Origin: Amycolatopsis endophytica
GTDB taxonomy: Bacteria > Actinomycetota > Actinomycetes > Mycobacteriales > Pseudonocardiaceae
Assembly (NCBI RefSeq): GCF_013410405.1
Contig: NZ_JACCFK010000001.1
Span: forward strand, 620,001-684,000
Direction of reading: 5' to 3'
Length of the DNA: 64,000 nt
The translations under genes and the position numbers were made by a program. Below, piece after piece: positions 26,369-35,020 of the stretch. The notes under the pieces were generated by a model that had not been told where the DNA came from, searched no databases, and saw only the letters and a list, made by a program, of their open reading frames with translations. How positions within the stretch are numbered: position 1 is the first letter of the stretch; the number at the start of each line of letters is the position of its first letter.

Positions 26369-28024
26369 TCACGTGGCCTCTCGCACGTCGGTCAGAAGTT
26401 CCTTGTGCACGAGTCGGTCACCGGCGAAGCAGAGCCGGTAGGCGTCGAACCGCAGCTGCAGGATGCTGCGGCCGGTGCCGTAGTACTCGCAGGTCACTCC
26501 AGGTGGCTCGGGCGCCTGGACGTGGGGGTCGCGTTGCCGCTCCGGGAGAACCGCCGCGACTTCGGCGCGGGGCTGCCCGACGCGCAGTCGCTCGTAATCG
26601 GCGGGTTCCAGCACGGAGGTCTGCCACTGGTAGAGGTTGACGGTCCCGACCACGCCCAGGAGCCCGGCCATGATCGACGGTGGCACGACGAGCGCGGCGA
26701 CCAGGCGCCGTCGCACCTTGCGCCGGGCCTGACCGTGCTGCCGGGCCGACTCCGACTCGGTGGTGTCGACCGGCGCGGGCCCGGCCGCGTGCGGGAGGCG
26801 GGCCACCACTTCGAAGCCGCCGTCGCGGGGACCGGCGTGAAGCGTTCCGCCCAGGAGCCGTACCCGCTCCCCCAGCCCCGCCAGGCCCCGGCGACCGGAG
26901 ACGGTGCCCGGAAGGGGCCCGGCCGGTGGCGGGCCGTTGCACACCTGGACGACGGTTTCGTCCGGCGCTCGTGCGATGCGGACGGTGACCCGCGCGCCGG
27001 GAGCATGTTTCGTGACGTTGGTCAGTGCTTCCTGGATCACCCGGTACGCGGCGCGCTCGACCATGGGCGGAGCCGGATCCTCCGGGACGGACCCGGGTGG
27101 AACCACCACAGCGCCGGAAGCACCCCGGCCATCCGGAGACGGATGGCTACCGGCGAAGACCCGTGCCGACGCAGGGGAAAGCACCGCGGTGCTGGACGAA
27201 GCCCGCTCACCCGGCGCAGATGGCTCTTCGTCGAACGCGATGTCCACACCGGATGCCCGGGCGCGTTCGACCAGCCCGGCAACGCCACCCTGCACCGGTT
27301 CGACCGGGACTGCGGCATCCTCGCGCAGGACGCCGATGATCTCGCGCAGACGCTCGGTCGCCGCGGCGGCGTTCTCGCGCAGGGCCTTGGCCTCTGCGCT
27401 ACCCGACATCTCCAGCGCGGCCGCGCGGAGTGCGATCAGACTCAGCTCGTGCCCCAGCGAATCGTGCATGTCGCTGGCGATGCGTGCCCGCTCGCGCAGC
27501 CGCGCCTCCTCCGCGACGATCCGCTGCCGCAGCTCCAGCTCCTCCGCGCGCTGCCAGCCGGACCGCACCAGGTCCTCCCGCGTGCGCATGTACCGCCCGA
27601 GCTGCCACGGCAGCACCCCGGCGAACAACAGCACCCCGGCCATCGCGCCCCAGTCCGCCATGGCGTGGCGGCCGATCGCGAGCGACATCGGCACGGCGAA
27701 CCCCGCCACCGACAGGAAGGTCACCAGTGCCGGACGCACCGACTCCATGCGCCTGCCCGCCAGGTAGGCGAACGGCACCATCAGCAGCACCGGCCACGCC
27801 GGGACACGACCGCCGAAGTTGAACAGCATCGCGGTGCTGGACGCCACGGCAGCGGTCAGTGACAACCACGGGCTGCGGCGCGCGACGCCGACCGCGACGA
27901 CGATCGCGACCACACCGCCGATCTGCTCCCACGGCTGCGCGTTGTGCCTGCTCTCATAGAGCAGCAGTGCCACCACCGGCGCACCGGCCAGCACTTCGAG
28001 CGCTCGTCCCCAGACTCTCCCCAT
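26369..28024 (-). CDS. HisKA_3 sensor histidine kinase with extra C-terminal membrane and extracytoplasmic domain
   Basis: 551 aa, longer than usual NarX/DesK-like kinases (about 380-420). N-terminal part (residues 1-142) has four or five membrane helices. The dimerisation domain carries the phospho-acceptor His187 (IASDMHDSLGHELSL). A Pro/Ser-rich insert (about 260-310) separates it from the ATPase domain with N-box VIQEALTNVTKHAPG and G-box RRGLAGLGERVRLL. After a basic linker comes an additional membrane helix (LVAALVVPPSIMAGLLGVVG, near 445-465) and about 84 residues (YERLRVGQPRAEVAAVLP, VTCEYYGTG, YRLCFAGDRLV) resembling a BamE/SmpA-like fold with two cysteines. Partner of the regulator downstream. 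Confidence 0.9.
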   Translation of the reverse strand: MGRVWGRALEVLAGAPVVALLLYESRHNAQPWEQIGGVVAIVVAVGVARRSPWLSLTAAVASSTAMLFNFGGRVPAWPVLLMVPFAYLAGRRMESVRPALVTFLSVAGFAVPMSLAIGRHAMADWGAMAGVLLFAGVLPWQLGRYMRTREDLVRSGWQRAEELELRQRIVAEEARLRERARIASDMHDSLGHELSLIALRAAALEMSGSAEAKALRENAAAATERLREIIGVLREDAAVPVEPVQGGVAGLVERARASGVDIAFDEEPSAPGERASSSTAVLSPASARVFAGSHPSPDGRGASGAVVVPPGSVPEDPAPPMVERAAYRVIQEALTNVTKHAPGARVTVRIARAPDETVVQVCNGPPPAGPLPGTVSGRRGLAGLGERVRLLGGTLHAGPRDGGFEVVARLPHAAGPAPVDTTESESARQHGQARRKVRRRLVAALVVPPSIMAGLLGVVGTVNLYQWQTSVLEPADYERLRVGQPRAEVAAVLPERQRDPHVQAPEPPGVTCEYYGTGRSILQLRFDAYRLCFAGDRLVHKELLTDVREAT

Positions 28025-28062
28025 GTCACGGAACGTTACCGGCGGCCGTGGGCGAGCGGTAT

Positions 28063-28788
28063 CTATCGAAAGTCAGATTTCGTGGTCGTCCGGACGAAGT
28101 CGAGCACCTGCGGCCAGGACAGCGCGAACGCCTCGGCGTTGACCGGGTTCCCGTGCCGCGTCTTACTGGAGAAGCCGTGTTCCGCGTCCGGGTACACGTG
28201 GATCAGGCTGGCGCCGGTCGCGCGGCCCTGCAGCGCTGCCTGCAGCTCGTCGAAGCGCGAGCGTGGCACCAGGTCGTCCGCCGTGGGGTACAACATCATC
28301 ACGGGCGCCTTGATGAGCCCCGCGTGCGCGACGGCGTCCATCGTGTGATTCGGCGGGGTCTCGCCGGGCACCGTCGGGTGGTAGGCCACCACACCCGAGA
28401 GACGGTGATCCCGGCCACCCAGGATGAGCGCGAACCGCCCGCCGAGGCACCAGCCGATCACGCCCGCGCGGGTGCAGCCGAGGTCGCCAAGGAGGTGGTC
28501 CAGCAGCTGCCCCTGCTCGTCCATCGCGACCGCGTCGTCGAGTTCGGGCATCTTCGCCAGCAGATCGGGGATGGAGGTGTCGTCGCTGCTCACACCGTGC
28601 CACGGATCCCACACGAGTGCGGTGACACCGGTCGCGGCGATCGCCTCCGCCCACTCGCGGACCTGCTCGCCGACACCGGTGACCATGGGCAGCAGCAGCA
28701 TGCCGGATTCGCTGCCGCCGACGGGCCGGGCGAGGTGGGCGCCGAGGCCGTTGACGGTGATCCGCGACGTTTCGATGTCCTGTGTCAT
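28063..28788 (-). CDS. Dienelactone hydrolase family protein
   Basis: 241 aa alpha/beta hydrolase. The nucleophile elbow is VIGWCLGGRFAL with Cys (not Ser), the hallmark of dienelactone hydrolases. The acid residue lies in YPTADDLVP, and the catalytic His in PDAEHGFSS near residue 215. Known members hydrolyse dienelactone to maleylacetate; many actinobacterial paralogs have other, undefined ester substrates. ATG at 28788. Single gene divergent from the small gene pair that follows. Confidence 0.92.
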   Translation of the reverse strand: MTQDIETSRITVNGLGAHLARPVGGSESGMLLLPMVTGVGEQVREWAEAIAATGVTALVWDPWHGVSSDDTSIPDLLAKMPELDDAVAMDEQGQLLDHLLGDLGCTRAGVIGWCLGGRFALILGGRDHRLSGVVAYHPTVPGETPPNHTMDAVAHAGLIKAPVMMLYPTADDLVPRSRFDELQAALQGRATGASLIHVYPDAEHGFSSKTRHGNPVNAEAFALSWPQVLDFVRTTTKSDFR

Positions 28789-28803
28789 GCCGCGACATTA
28801 GGC

Positions 28804-29025
28804 ATGATGATCGGCATGGCCGAACGCACCCTGGCCGAGCAGCTCGGCGCCGAACCGCCCGCGGGCGTCGCCGCGCTGGACCCGGCACACCAGCAGGACC
28901 TGGCGGACGCGCTGCGCACCGCCCGGCGACGGCAGGCGGCGGCGCTGGCCAAGGCCGGCAACGACGCCCTCAAGTTCGTCCCGGCGCTGCTGCGGCCCGC
29001 CATCCGGAAGGCCGTCGGACTGTGA
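28804..29025 (+). CDS. Small hypothetical protein
   Basis: 73 aa from ATG 28804 (MMIGMAERTL) or 69 aa from ATG 28816 (MAERTLAEQL). Amphipathic, alanine- and arginine-rich, with no membrane helix (DALRTARRRQAAALAKAGNDALKFV). Its stop overlaps the GTG of the next gene (GTGA), so the two are translationally coupled. Function unknown. Confidence 0.72.
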   Translation: MMIGMAERTLAEQLGAEPPAGVAALDPAHQQDLADALRTARRRQAAALAKAGNDALKFVPALLRPAIRKAVGL

Positions 29026-29627
29026 CGCCCGCGGAAGCCGAGATCCGCAAGCTGGCCCGTGTGCTCGGCGTCGGCGGGGAACGACTGGCCTACCTCGCCG
29101 ACGTGCCCGTCGAGGACCTGCGTGAGCTGCGTGAACGTGCGACGACCGTGCTCTTCGACGCGCACCTGGGCGTGCTGGAACGCATGGCGGGCGCGAGCAA
29201 ACTGCTGCCGACGCCGGTGCTGGCGAAAATGGCCGAGCGAGTGTTCGGCCCGCTGCTCGCCGCGCGCATCGCCGGTCTGGTCGAGGCCTCGCGCGGAGCG
29301 GAGATCGCCGGCCGCCTGTCACCGGTGTTCCTGGCCGACGTGGCCGCGGAACTGGATCCACGCCGGGCGCGCGGGATCATCGCGAAACTGCCGGCGCCGG
29401 TGGTCGTTTCGGTGGCTCGTGAGCTGACCCGGCGGCAGGACTGGGTCACCATCGCGCGGTTCGTCGACCACCTGCCGGATTCGACGATCGTGACCAGCCT
29501 GGAGTTCATCCCGGACACGGCGCTGCCCGAGGTCGCCGCCCTGCTCGACGATCCGTCACGCATCGCGAAGGTGCGCGACCTGCTGCCGCCCGACCGGCTC
29601 GCCAAGCTGCCCGGACACCTCCGCTGA
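29022..29627 (+). CDS. Hypothetical all-helical protein, MgtE N-domain-like repeats
   Basis: 201 aa from GTG 29022, overlapping the previous stop. The protein contains helix-loop repeats (SPVFLADVAAELDPRRARGI, IAKLPAPVVVSVARELTRRQ, LEFIPDTALPEVAALLDD, KVRDLLPPDRLAKLPGHL) that resemble the superhelical N-terminal domain of MgtE magnesium channels, but no membrane domain follows. Might be a protein-protein adaptor. Function unknown; domain similarity is by eye only. Confidence 0.75.
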   Translation: MTPAEAEIRKLARVLGVGGERLAYLADVPVEDLRELRERATTVLFDAHLGVLERMAGASKLLPTPVLAKMAERVFGPLLAARIAGLVEASRGAEIAGRLSPVFLADVAAELDPRRARGIIAKLPAPVVVSVARELTRRQDWVTIARFVDHLPDSTIVTSLEFIPDTALPEVAALLDDPSRIAKVRDLLPPDRLAKLPGHLR

Positions 29628-29681
29628 CGCGCGGGTTCCGGTTCTTCCAAGACCGCGACCCTGGCCGCGCGGGACGATGTC

Positions 29682-30056
29682 GTGGTGATCAGGAGAATCT
29701 TCCCGTACGTCGAAGGAAAAGATCCCGCCGCCTCGCGTGACTTCTACGTCGAAGTCCTCGGGCTCGAGGTGGCGATGGAGGATCCGGTGCTCGGCCTGCG
29801 TGCCCCGGCCAACCCGTCCGCGCAGGTCCTCATCCCGCCCGCCGGGATGGACGAAATCGTGCCGCGGGTCGGCATCGACGTCGGGGAACCGGAAGCGGTC
29901 GACGCGGCACATGCCGAGGCGCTGCGCCGGGGCCTGCGGATCGTCTATCCGCTCACCGACGAGCCGTGGGGCGTGCGCCGCTTCTTCGTGGAGGATCCGG
30001 GCGGCACGGTGGTCAACGTGCTCGCGCACCGCCCTCAGGCGGCCACGATGAGGTAG
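29682..30056 (+). CDS. VOC-family (glyoxalase/bleomycin-resistance-like) protein
   Basis: 124 aa from GTG 29682 (a second GTG at 29685 is equally possible). The two-module fold is visible as IRRIFPYVEGKDPAASRDFYVEVLGLEVAM and VRRFFVEDPGGTVVNVLAHR. The usual N-terminal metal His is absent (FPYVEG), so it may not bind metal. Function unknown. Its last 22 bp overlap the end of the convergent small membrane-protein gene. Confidence 0.82.
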   Translation: MVIRRIFPYVEGKDPAASRDFYVEVLGLEVAMEDPVLGLRAPANPSAQVLIPPAGMDEIVPRVGIDVGEPEAVDAAHAEALRRGLRIVYPLTDEPWGVRRFFVEDPGGTVVNVLAHRPQAATMR

Positions 30057-30259
30057 ATGCCGTACCCGACCACGGCCGCGCACACGACGAAGCACGTGCC
30101 CGCCGTGACCGCGCCCGCGGTGCCCGTCCCGCCGTTCTCGCGCGCGTCGGCCCGTGCGGCCACTCCGCGTACGCCGACCGCGAACAGCCCGGTCACCACC
30201 GCGACGGCGGCGAGGGCGACCACGAACACGCTGCCGAGTGAAGCCCAGTCGATTTCCAT
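30035..30259 (-). CDS. Small two-helix membrane protein beside the phosphate transporter
   Basis: 74 aa, with helices WASLGSVFVVALAAVAVVTGLFAV and AVTAGTCFVVCAAVVGYGIYLIV around a short charged loop (RADARENGG). ATG at 30259, 11 bp after the pit stop, with GAGGAGCGCC upstream. Frequently paired with PiT transporters in actinobacteria; likely an accessory subunit, function unproven. Confidence 0.82.
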   Translation of the reverse strand: MEIDWASLGSVFVVALAAVAVVTGLFAVGVRGVAARADARENGGTGTAGAVTAGTCFVVCAAVVGYGIYLIVAA

Positions 30260-30270
30260 GGCGCTCCTCC

Positions 30271-31392
30271 TCAGGCCGCCGCGGGAACGGCTCGGTCGGG
30301 TTCGGTCATGGACTTCGCGGTCACCGGATTGCGCCGCGACCACATCCAGATGCCCAGCGCCGCGGCGAGGAGCGCGGCGACCACCACGACGGTGCCGACC
30401 GTGCCACGGGTCGCGATTTCGGCGGCGACCGCCCCGACCGCGGCCGCGGCGGGCAGGGTGAGCAGCCAGGCCAGCGCCATCCGGCCCGCGACGCCCCACC
30501 GGACCTCGGCCAGCCGTCGTCCGACGCCAGAGCCGATGATGCCGCCTGAGCACACGTGCGTGGTGGACAACGCGAAGCCGAGGTGCGAGGACGCGAGGAT
30601 CGTGGCGGCCGCGCTGGTCTCCGCCGCGAAGCCCTGTGGCGTCTGCACGTCGGTGATCTTGCGGCCCATCGTCTGGATGATCCGCCAGCCGCCCAGGTAG
30701 GTGCCGAGCGCGATCGCCAGACCGGCGCTGAGCACGACCCACAGCGGCGGCCCGGATCCCGGGGCCAGCGAGCCGGACGAGATGAGCGTCAGCGTGATCA
30801 CGCCCATGGTCTTCTGCGCGTCGTTCGTTCCGTGCGCGAGCGAGACCAGCGAAGCCGACAGCACCTGTGCGCGCTTGAACGACTTGCCCACCACGTCCTC
30901 CCGCACCTTCGCGGTGATCCGGTAGACGAGGTAGGTGCCGACGACCGCGACCAGCCCGGCGACGACCGGCGAGGCGACGGCGGGGATCAGGATCTTCTCC
31001 ACGACCTCGGCGAAGTGCACCGCGTCGGCGCCGGAGGCGACCCACGTCGCGCCGATCAGCCCGCCGAACAACGCGTGCGACGAACTGGACGGGAGGCCGA
31101 ACAACCAGGTCAGCAGGTTCCACAGGATCGCGCCGACCAGGCCGGCGAACACCACCACCGGGGTGATCCTCGTGTCGTCCACGATCCCCCCGGAGATCGT
31201 CTTGGCGACTTCGACCGACAGGAACGCGCCGACGAGGTTCAGCACGGCGGAGATGCCGACGGCGACCTTCGGTCTGAGGGCGCCGGTGGCGATGGAGGTC
31301 GCCATCGCGTTGGCGGTGTCGTGGAAGCCGTTGGTGAAGTCGAAGGCCAGCGCGGCGATGATCACCACGAGGACGATCAGGGAGAGGTCCAC
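30271..31392 (-). CDS. pit: PiT-family inorganic phosphate transporter
   Basis: 373 aa with about ten membrane helices. PiT signature regions are intact: N-terminal DFTNGFHDTANAMATSIATG and the loop GLPSSSSHALFGGLIGA, repeated in inverted fashion in the second half (SLAHGTNDAQKTMG, FALSTTHVCSGGIIGSG). Low-affinity, proton- or cation-coupled phosphate uptake across the cytoplasmic membrane. First gene of a two-gene unit with the small membrane protein. Shorter than E. coli PitA (499 aa) but normal for the actinobacterial form. Confidence 0.94.
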   Translation of the reverse strand: MDLSLIVLVVIIAALAFDFTNGFHDTANAMATSIATGALRPKVAVGISAVLNLVGAFLSVEVAKTISGGIVDDTRITPVVVFAGLVGAILWNLLTWLFGLPSSSSHALFGGLIGATWVASGADAVHFAEVVEKILIPAVASPVVAGLVAVVGTYLVYRITAKVREDVVGKSFKRAQVLSASLVSLAHGTNDAQKTMGVITLTLISSGSLAPGSGPPLWVVLSAGLAIALGTYLGGWRIIQTMGRKITDVQTPQGFAAETSAAATILASSHLGFALSTTHVCSGGIIGSGVGRRLAEVRWGVAGRMALAWLLTLPAAAAVGAVAAEIATRGTVGTVVVVAALLAAALGIWMWSRRNPVTAKSMTEPDRAVPAAA

Positions 31393-31464
31393 GATGCGAA
31401 GGTAACCGTCCGGGTGAACACGTACCCGGGAACGCCGATGAACTCTCGGTGAACGCGTTTCGCC

Positions 31465-32610
31465 TTACGCCACAAGCTTTCCCTTTCGCCACACTTGCCA
31501 CGTCAACGGCACTCCCGGGCGATATGCGAGGTCTGTCCGGGATTTCGCTGCGAGCACGTGGAGATCAGCGCGTGCGCCGGGACGGATGACGCCGACGTCT
31601 CCGCGGCGAAGAGCCTGCGCACCCCCCAGCGTCGCGGCGCGGACGGCCTCTTCGACCGACAGTCCCATCTGCAGGACCGCCGTCGCCACGCAGAAGTTCA
31701 TCGACGTGGTGTAGGAGCTGCCGGGATTCGCGTTGGTGGCCAAGGCGATCTTCGCTCCCGCGTCGAGAAGGCGCCGCGCCGGGGCGAGTGGTTGGCGGGT
31801 GGACAGGTCGCAGGCCGGGAGCAGCGTCGCCACCGTGCCGGATCCGGCGAGCGCTTCGATGTCCGATTCGGACAGATGAGAGCAGTGATCGACGCTGGCG
31901 GCGCCGGCCCGCACCGCCAGCCGGACCCCGGGACCGGCGCCGAGCTGGTTTCCGTGCACCCGCAAGCCCAGACCGCGCTGCTTCGCCGCGAGCAGGACCC
32001 GTTCGGACTGGGCCTCGTCGAACGCTCCGGTTTCACAGAACACGTCGGCCCAGTGCACGGAAGACGCGACCGCGTCGAGCATCTCGCCGCACACGAGGTC
32101 CGCATAGGACTCGGCGTCCGCGCCCGGCGGCACCACGTGCGCGCCGAGGAAGGTGACCTCGTCGACCACCTTCGCCGCGATCCGCGCAGAGCGCGCCTCG
32201 TCGGCGACCGTCAGGCCGTACCCGGTTTTGGTCTCCAGACAGGTCGTGCCCTGGCGCGCCGCCTCGGCGACGTGCCACCGCAGGTTCGCGGCCAGCTCCG
32301 CGTCGCCTGCCGCCCGGGTCGCTTCCACCGTGACCGCGATGCCGCCAGCCGAGTACGGCTCACCGGCCATCCTGGCCTCGAACTCGGCGGTCCGGTCGCC
32401 GGCGAACACGAGGTGCGTGTGGCTGTCGACCCAGCCGGGCAGCGCGGCGCGGCCCTCGACGTCCACGCGCTCGTCCGCGTCCGGTGCGCGGCTCGCCGGG
32501 CCGGCCCAGGCGACGACCGGACCGTCCACCACGATCGCCGCGTCGTGCACGGTGCCGAGCACTTCGTCGTTGGTGGTCAACTCGCCGATGCCGGTGATCA
32601 GGATCGCCAC
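31465..32610 (-). CDS. hutI: Imidazolonepropionase
   Basis: 381 aa; hydrolyses 4-imidazolone-5-propanoate to N-formimino-L-glutamate, third step of histidine degradation. Amidohydrolase metal site DSHTHLVFAGDR, HGNQLG, the DHCSHLSESD motif and substrate loop ATNANPGSSYTTSMN are intact. GTG at 32610 is the start; it overlaps the hutF 3' end by 13 bp, so the five hut genes are translationally linked. Last gene of the operon. Confidence 0.96.
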   Translation of the reverse strand: MAILITGIGELTTNDEVLGTVHDAAIVVDGPVVAWAGPASRAPDADERVDVEGRAALPGWVDSHTHLVFAGDRTAEFEARMAGEPYSAGGIAVTVEATRAAGDAELAANLRWHVAEAARQGTTCLETKTGYGLTVADEARSARIAAKVVDEVTFLGAHVVPPGADAESYADLVCGEMLDAVASSVHWADVFCETGAFDEAQSERVLLAAKQRGLGLRVHGNQLGAGPGVRLAVRAGAASVDHCSHLSESDIEALAGSGTVATLLPACDLSTRQPLAPARRLLDAGAKIALATNANPGSSYTTSMNFCVATAVLQMGLSVEEAVRAATLGGAQALRRGDVGVIRPGARADLHVLAAKSRTDLAYRPGVPLTWQVWRKGKLVA

Positions 32611-33875
32611 AACGCCTCCACCTCGTCCGCCAGCGCCGCCGCCGGGCGCTCGACCAGCTGGTGCACCCCGTCCCGCACGATCCAGCGACCACCGACCAGC
32701 ACATCGGTCACGTCGGCGGCGGAGGCGGCGAACACCGCCCCGCCGGGCGCGGTTCCGGCCGTGCGCACCGAGTCCAGCGCGATCACGACCAGATCGGCGG
32801 GGGCTCCGCCGGTCAACGCGGCCGGGGGCTGCCCGATCGCGCTGTGATCGCTGGCCGCCGCCATCAACTCGCCGACGGCGAAGCACCCGCGTTCCTCGGC
32901 CGCGAGCCGTTCGTGCAGTTCGAGCGCCCGCAGTTCGGCGAACGGATCGATCACGGCCTGGCTGTCGCTGCCCAGGCACAACGCGGCACCCGCGTCCGCC
33001 AGCCGCCGCGCGGGGCCGATTCCGTCGCCGAGGTCCCGTTCGGTGGTCGGACAGAAGCAGACCCGGGACAACGAGCTGATGTCCGTGTCCGTGAGATGGG
33101 TGGCGTGCACGGCGACGGTGCGCGGTCCGAGGACACCGGCGCGGTGCAGCAGTTCGGTGGGCGTGCATCCGTGGCGGGCGCGGCAGTCGTCGTTCTCGGA
33201 TCGCTGCTCGGAGAGGTGGACGTGCAGCGGGCCGTCGTAACCCGCGAAGAACGGCAGCTGCGCGGCGGGAACGGCGCGGACGGAGTGCACGGCCGCGCCG
33301 ACCACCGCTGTCCCGGGCTTCAGCGCCGCGAGACGTGCGGCCCAGCCGTCCACGTCGCCGTCGCCGAACCGGAGCTGCACGCCGGACAGCTCACGGTCGA
33401 AACCGCCTGCCAGATAACAGGTGTCGAGCAGGGTGAGGCGGATACCCGCCTCGGCGGCGGCCTGGATCAGGGCGTGCCCCATCGCGTTCGGATCGTCGTA
33501 GTGCCGTCCGCCGGGCGCGTGGTGCAGGTAGTGGAACTCACCGACGGCGGTGTACCCGGCGAGCGTCATCTCGGCGTACACGGCGCGGGCCAGCCGGAGG
33601 CAGGAGTCCGGGTCGAGTTTCGCGGCCAGCTCGTACATGCGGTCGCGCCAGGTCCAGAACGTGCCGCGGTCGTGGTGCGTCCGTCCGCGCAGGGCACGGT
33701 GGAAGACGTGCGAGTGCGCGTTGGCGAAGCCGGGCAGCACGAGACCGCGCAGCACGGTCCCTTCCCGTGGCACGTTCGGTGTGACGGCCGTGAGCAGACC
33801 GTCCGCGGTCTCGATCCGCACGTCCGAGGCGACTCCGCCCGGCAACCACGCGTGCTCGGCCCACAAGATCGTCAT
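32598..33875 (-). CDS. hutF: Formiminoglutamate deiminase
   Basis: 425 aa amidohydrolase that converts N-formimino-L-glutamate to N-formyl-L-glutamate and ammonia. The metal-site motif NAHSHVFHRALRGR, CPTTERDLGDGI and LGSDSQAVIDPF are characteristic of HutF. ATG 33875 ([14 protein letters not shown]) overlaps the M20 gene's stop by 4 bp. Its presence commits this operon to the route through N-formylglutamate instead of direct HutG formiminoglutamase. Confidence 0.95.
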   Translation of the reverse strand: MTILWAEHAWLPGGVASDVRIETADGLLTAVTPNVPREGTVLRGLVLPGFANAHSHVFHRALRGRTHHDRGTFWTWRDRMYELAAKLDPDSCLRLARAVYAEMTLAGYTAVGEFHYLHHAPGGRHYDDPNAMGHALIQAAAEAGIRLTLLDTCYLAGGFDRELSGVQLRFGDGDVDGWAARLAALKPGTAVVGAAVHSVRAVPAAQLPFFAGYDGPLHVHLSEQRSENDDCRARHGCTPTELLHRAGVLGPRTVAVHATHLTDTDISSLSRVCFCPTTERDLGDGIGPARRLADAGAALCLGSDSQAVIDPFAELRALELHERLAAEERGCFAVGELMAAASDHSAIGQPPAALTGGAPADLVVIALDSVRTAGTAPGGAVFAASAADVTDVLVGGRWIVRDGVHQLVERPAAALADEVEALWRS

Positions 33876-35020
33876 CTCGACAACGACTCCAGAACCCGGG
33901 TCAGCGCGACCACACCCGCCTCGATGTCGGTGTCCTCGGCGAACTCCTCCGGCGCGTGGCTGATGCCGGTCGGGTTGCGCACATACAGCATCGCGGTGGG
34001 CGCGTGCGCGGCCAGGACCGCGGCGTCGTGCCCGGCACCGGTCGGCAGCTCGGGTGCGCCGAGCAGGTCCGTCAGACGGTCCCGCAGCGTCGGGTCGAAC
34101 GTGACTGTCCCGCTGTAGGACTCCTCGGTGACGGTGAGCGTGCACCCTTCGGCGGCAGCAGCTCGCTCGGCCACTCCGGTCAGTTCCGCCACCACGTCGC
34201 GACTGTGCCCCCGCGCGTCCAGCCACAGGTCCACGGTGGACGGGATGACGTTGGTGCCGCCCGGATGCGGGACCAGACGACCCACTGTCGCGCGTGCGTC
34301 CACAGTAGACGCGATGCGGCGCGTGGCGAGAACGGTTTCGGCGGCGGGCAGCATCGGATCGTGGCGGTCGCCCAAAACTGTCGTACCCGCGTGGTTCCCT
34401 TCTCCCATGAACGAGAACCGCCACCGCCCGTGCTCGATCACGGTGCTGCCGACGCCCACCGGCACGTCCAGGCCCCGCCCCTGCTCGACGTGCAGTTCGA
34501 CGAACGTCCCGATGCGGCTCAGTGCCTCCTCGTCCCGTCCGATGTGCACCGGATCCACTCCGGCGGAGGCCGCGGCCTCGGCGAGTGTCACGCCATCCGC
34601 GTCGCGCAGAGCCCGCGCGCGGTCGGGCGCGAGAGCACCCGTGAGGAGGCGCGAGCCGAGGCACGGCACGCCGAACCGGCCGCCCTCCTCCTCGGTGAAC
34701 ACGATCACGGCGAACGGCCGCGCCGGACGGTCCATCCGGGACACGGCTTCCAGCGCGCTGATCACGCCAAGCGGGCCGTCGAAGGCGCCACCGCCGGGAA
34801 CGGAGTCGAGATGACTGCCGGTCACCAACGCGTCCGGCCCCGGTGTACCCCACCACGCCCAGAGGTTGCCGTTGCGGTCGGTTTCCACGTCCAGGCCACG
34901 ACGCCCGGCCTGCTCGCGGAACCAGTCCCGCATCTCGGCTTCGGCCCGGTCGAAACCGTGCCGGGCATAGCCGCCGCCGGGAGCGCGACCCACGTCGGCG
35001 AGGTCGTCGAGCAGGCTCAC
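33872..35020 (-). CDS. M20-family amidohydrolase (allantoate amidohydrolase/AllC-like) within the hut operon
   Basis: 382 aa from GTG 35020, which overlaps the hutU stop (GTGA). M20 metal-binding motifs of the N-carbamoylase/allantoate amidohydrolase group are present: [47 protein letters not shown] and the C-terminal [17 protein letters not shown]. Known members remove N-carbamoyl or ureido groups. Because HutF makes N-formylglutamate and no HutG-like deformylase is encoded in the operon, the simplest reading is that this enzyme hydrolyses N-formyl-L-glutamate. That assignment is inference from operon content; the annotation as allantoate amidohydrolase is by family only. Confidence 0.92.
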   Translation of the reverse strand: MSLLDDLADVGRAPGGGYARHGFDRAEAEMRDWFREQAGRRGLDVETDRNGNLWAWWGTPGPDALVTGSHLDSVPGGGAFDGPLGVISALEAVSRMDRPARPFAVIVFTEEEGGRFGVPCLGSRLLTGALAPDRARALRDADGVTLAEAAASAGVDPVHIGRDEEALSRIGTFVELHVEQGRGLDVPVGVGSTVIEHGRWRFSFMGEGNHAGTTVLGDRHDPMLPAAETVLATRRIASTVDARATVGRLVPHPGGTNVIPSTVDLWLDARGHSRDVVAELTGVAERAAAAEGCTLTVTEESYSGTVTFDPTLRDRLTDLLGAPELPTGAGHDAAVLAAHAPTAMLYVRNPTGISHAPEEFAEDTDIEAGVVALTRVLESLSR

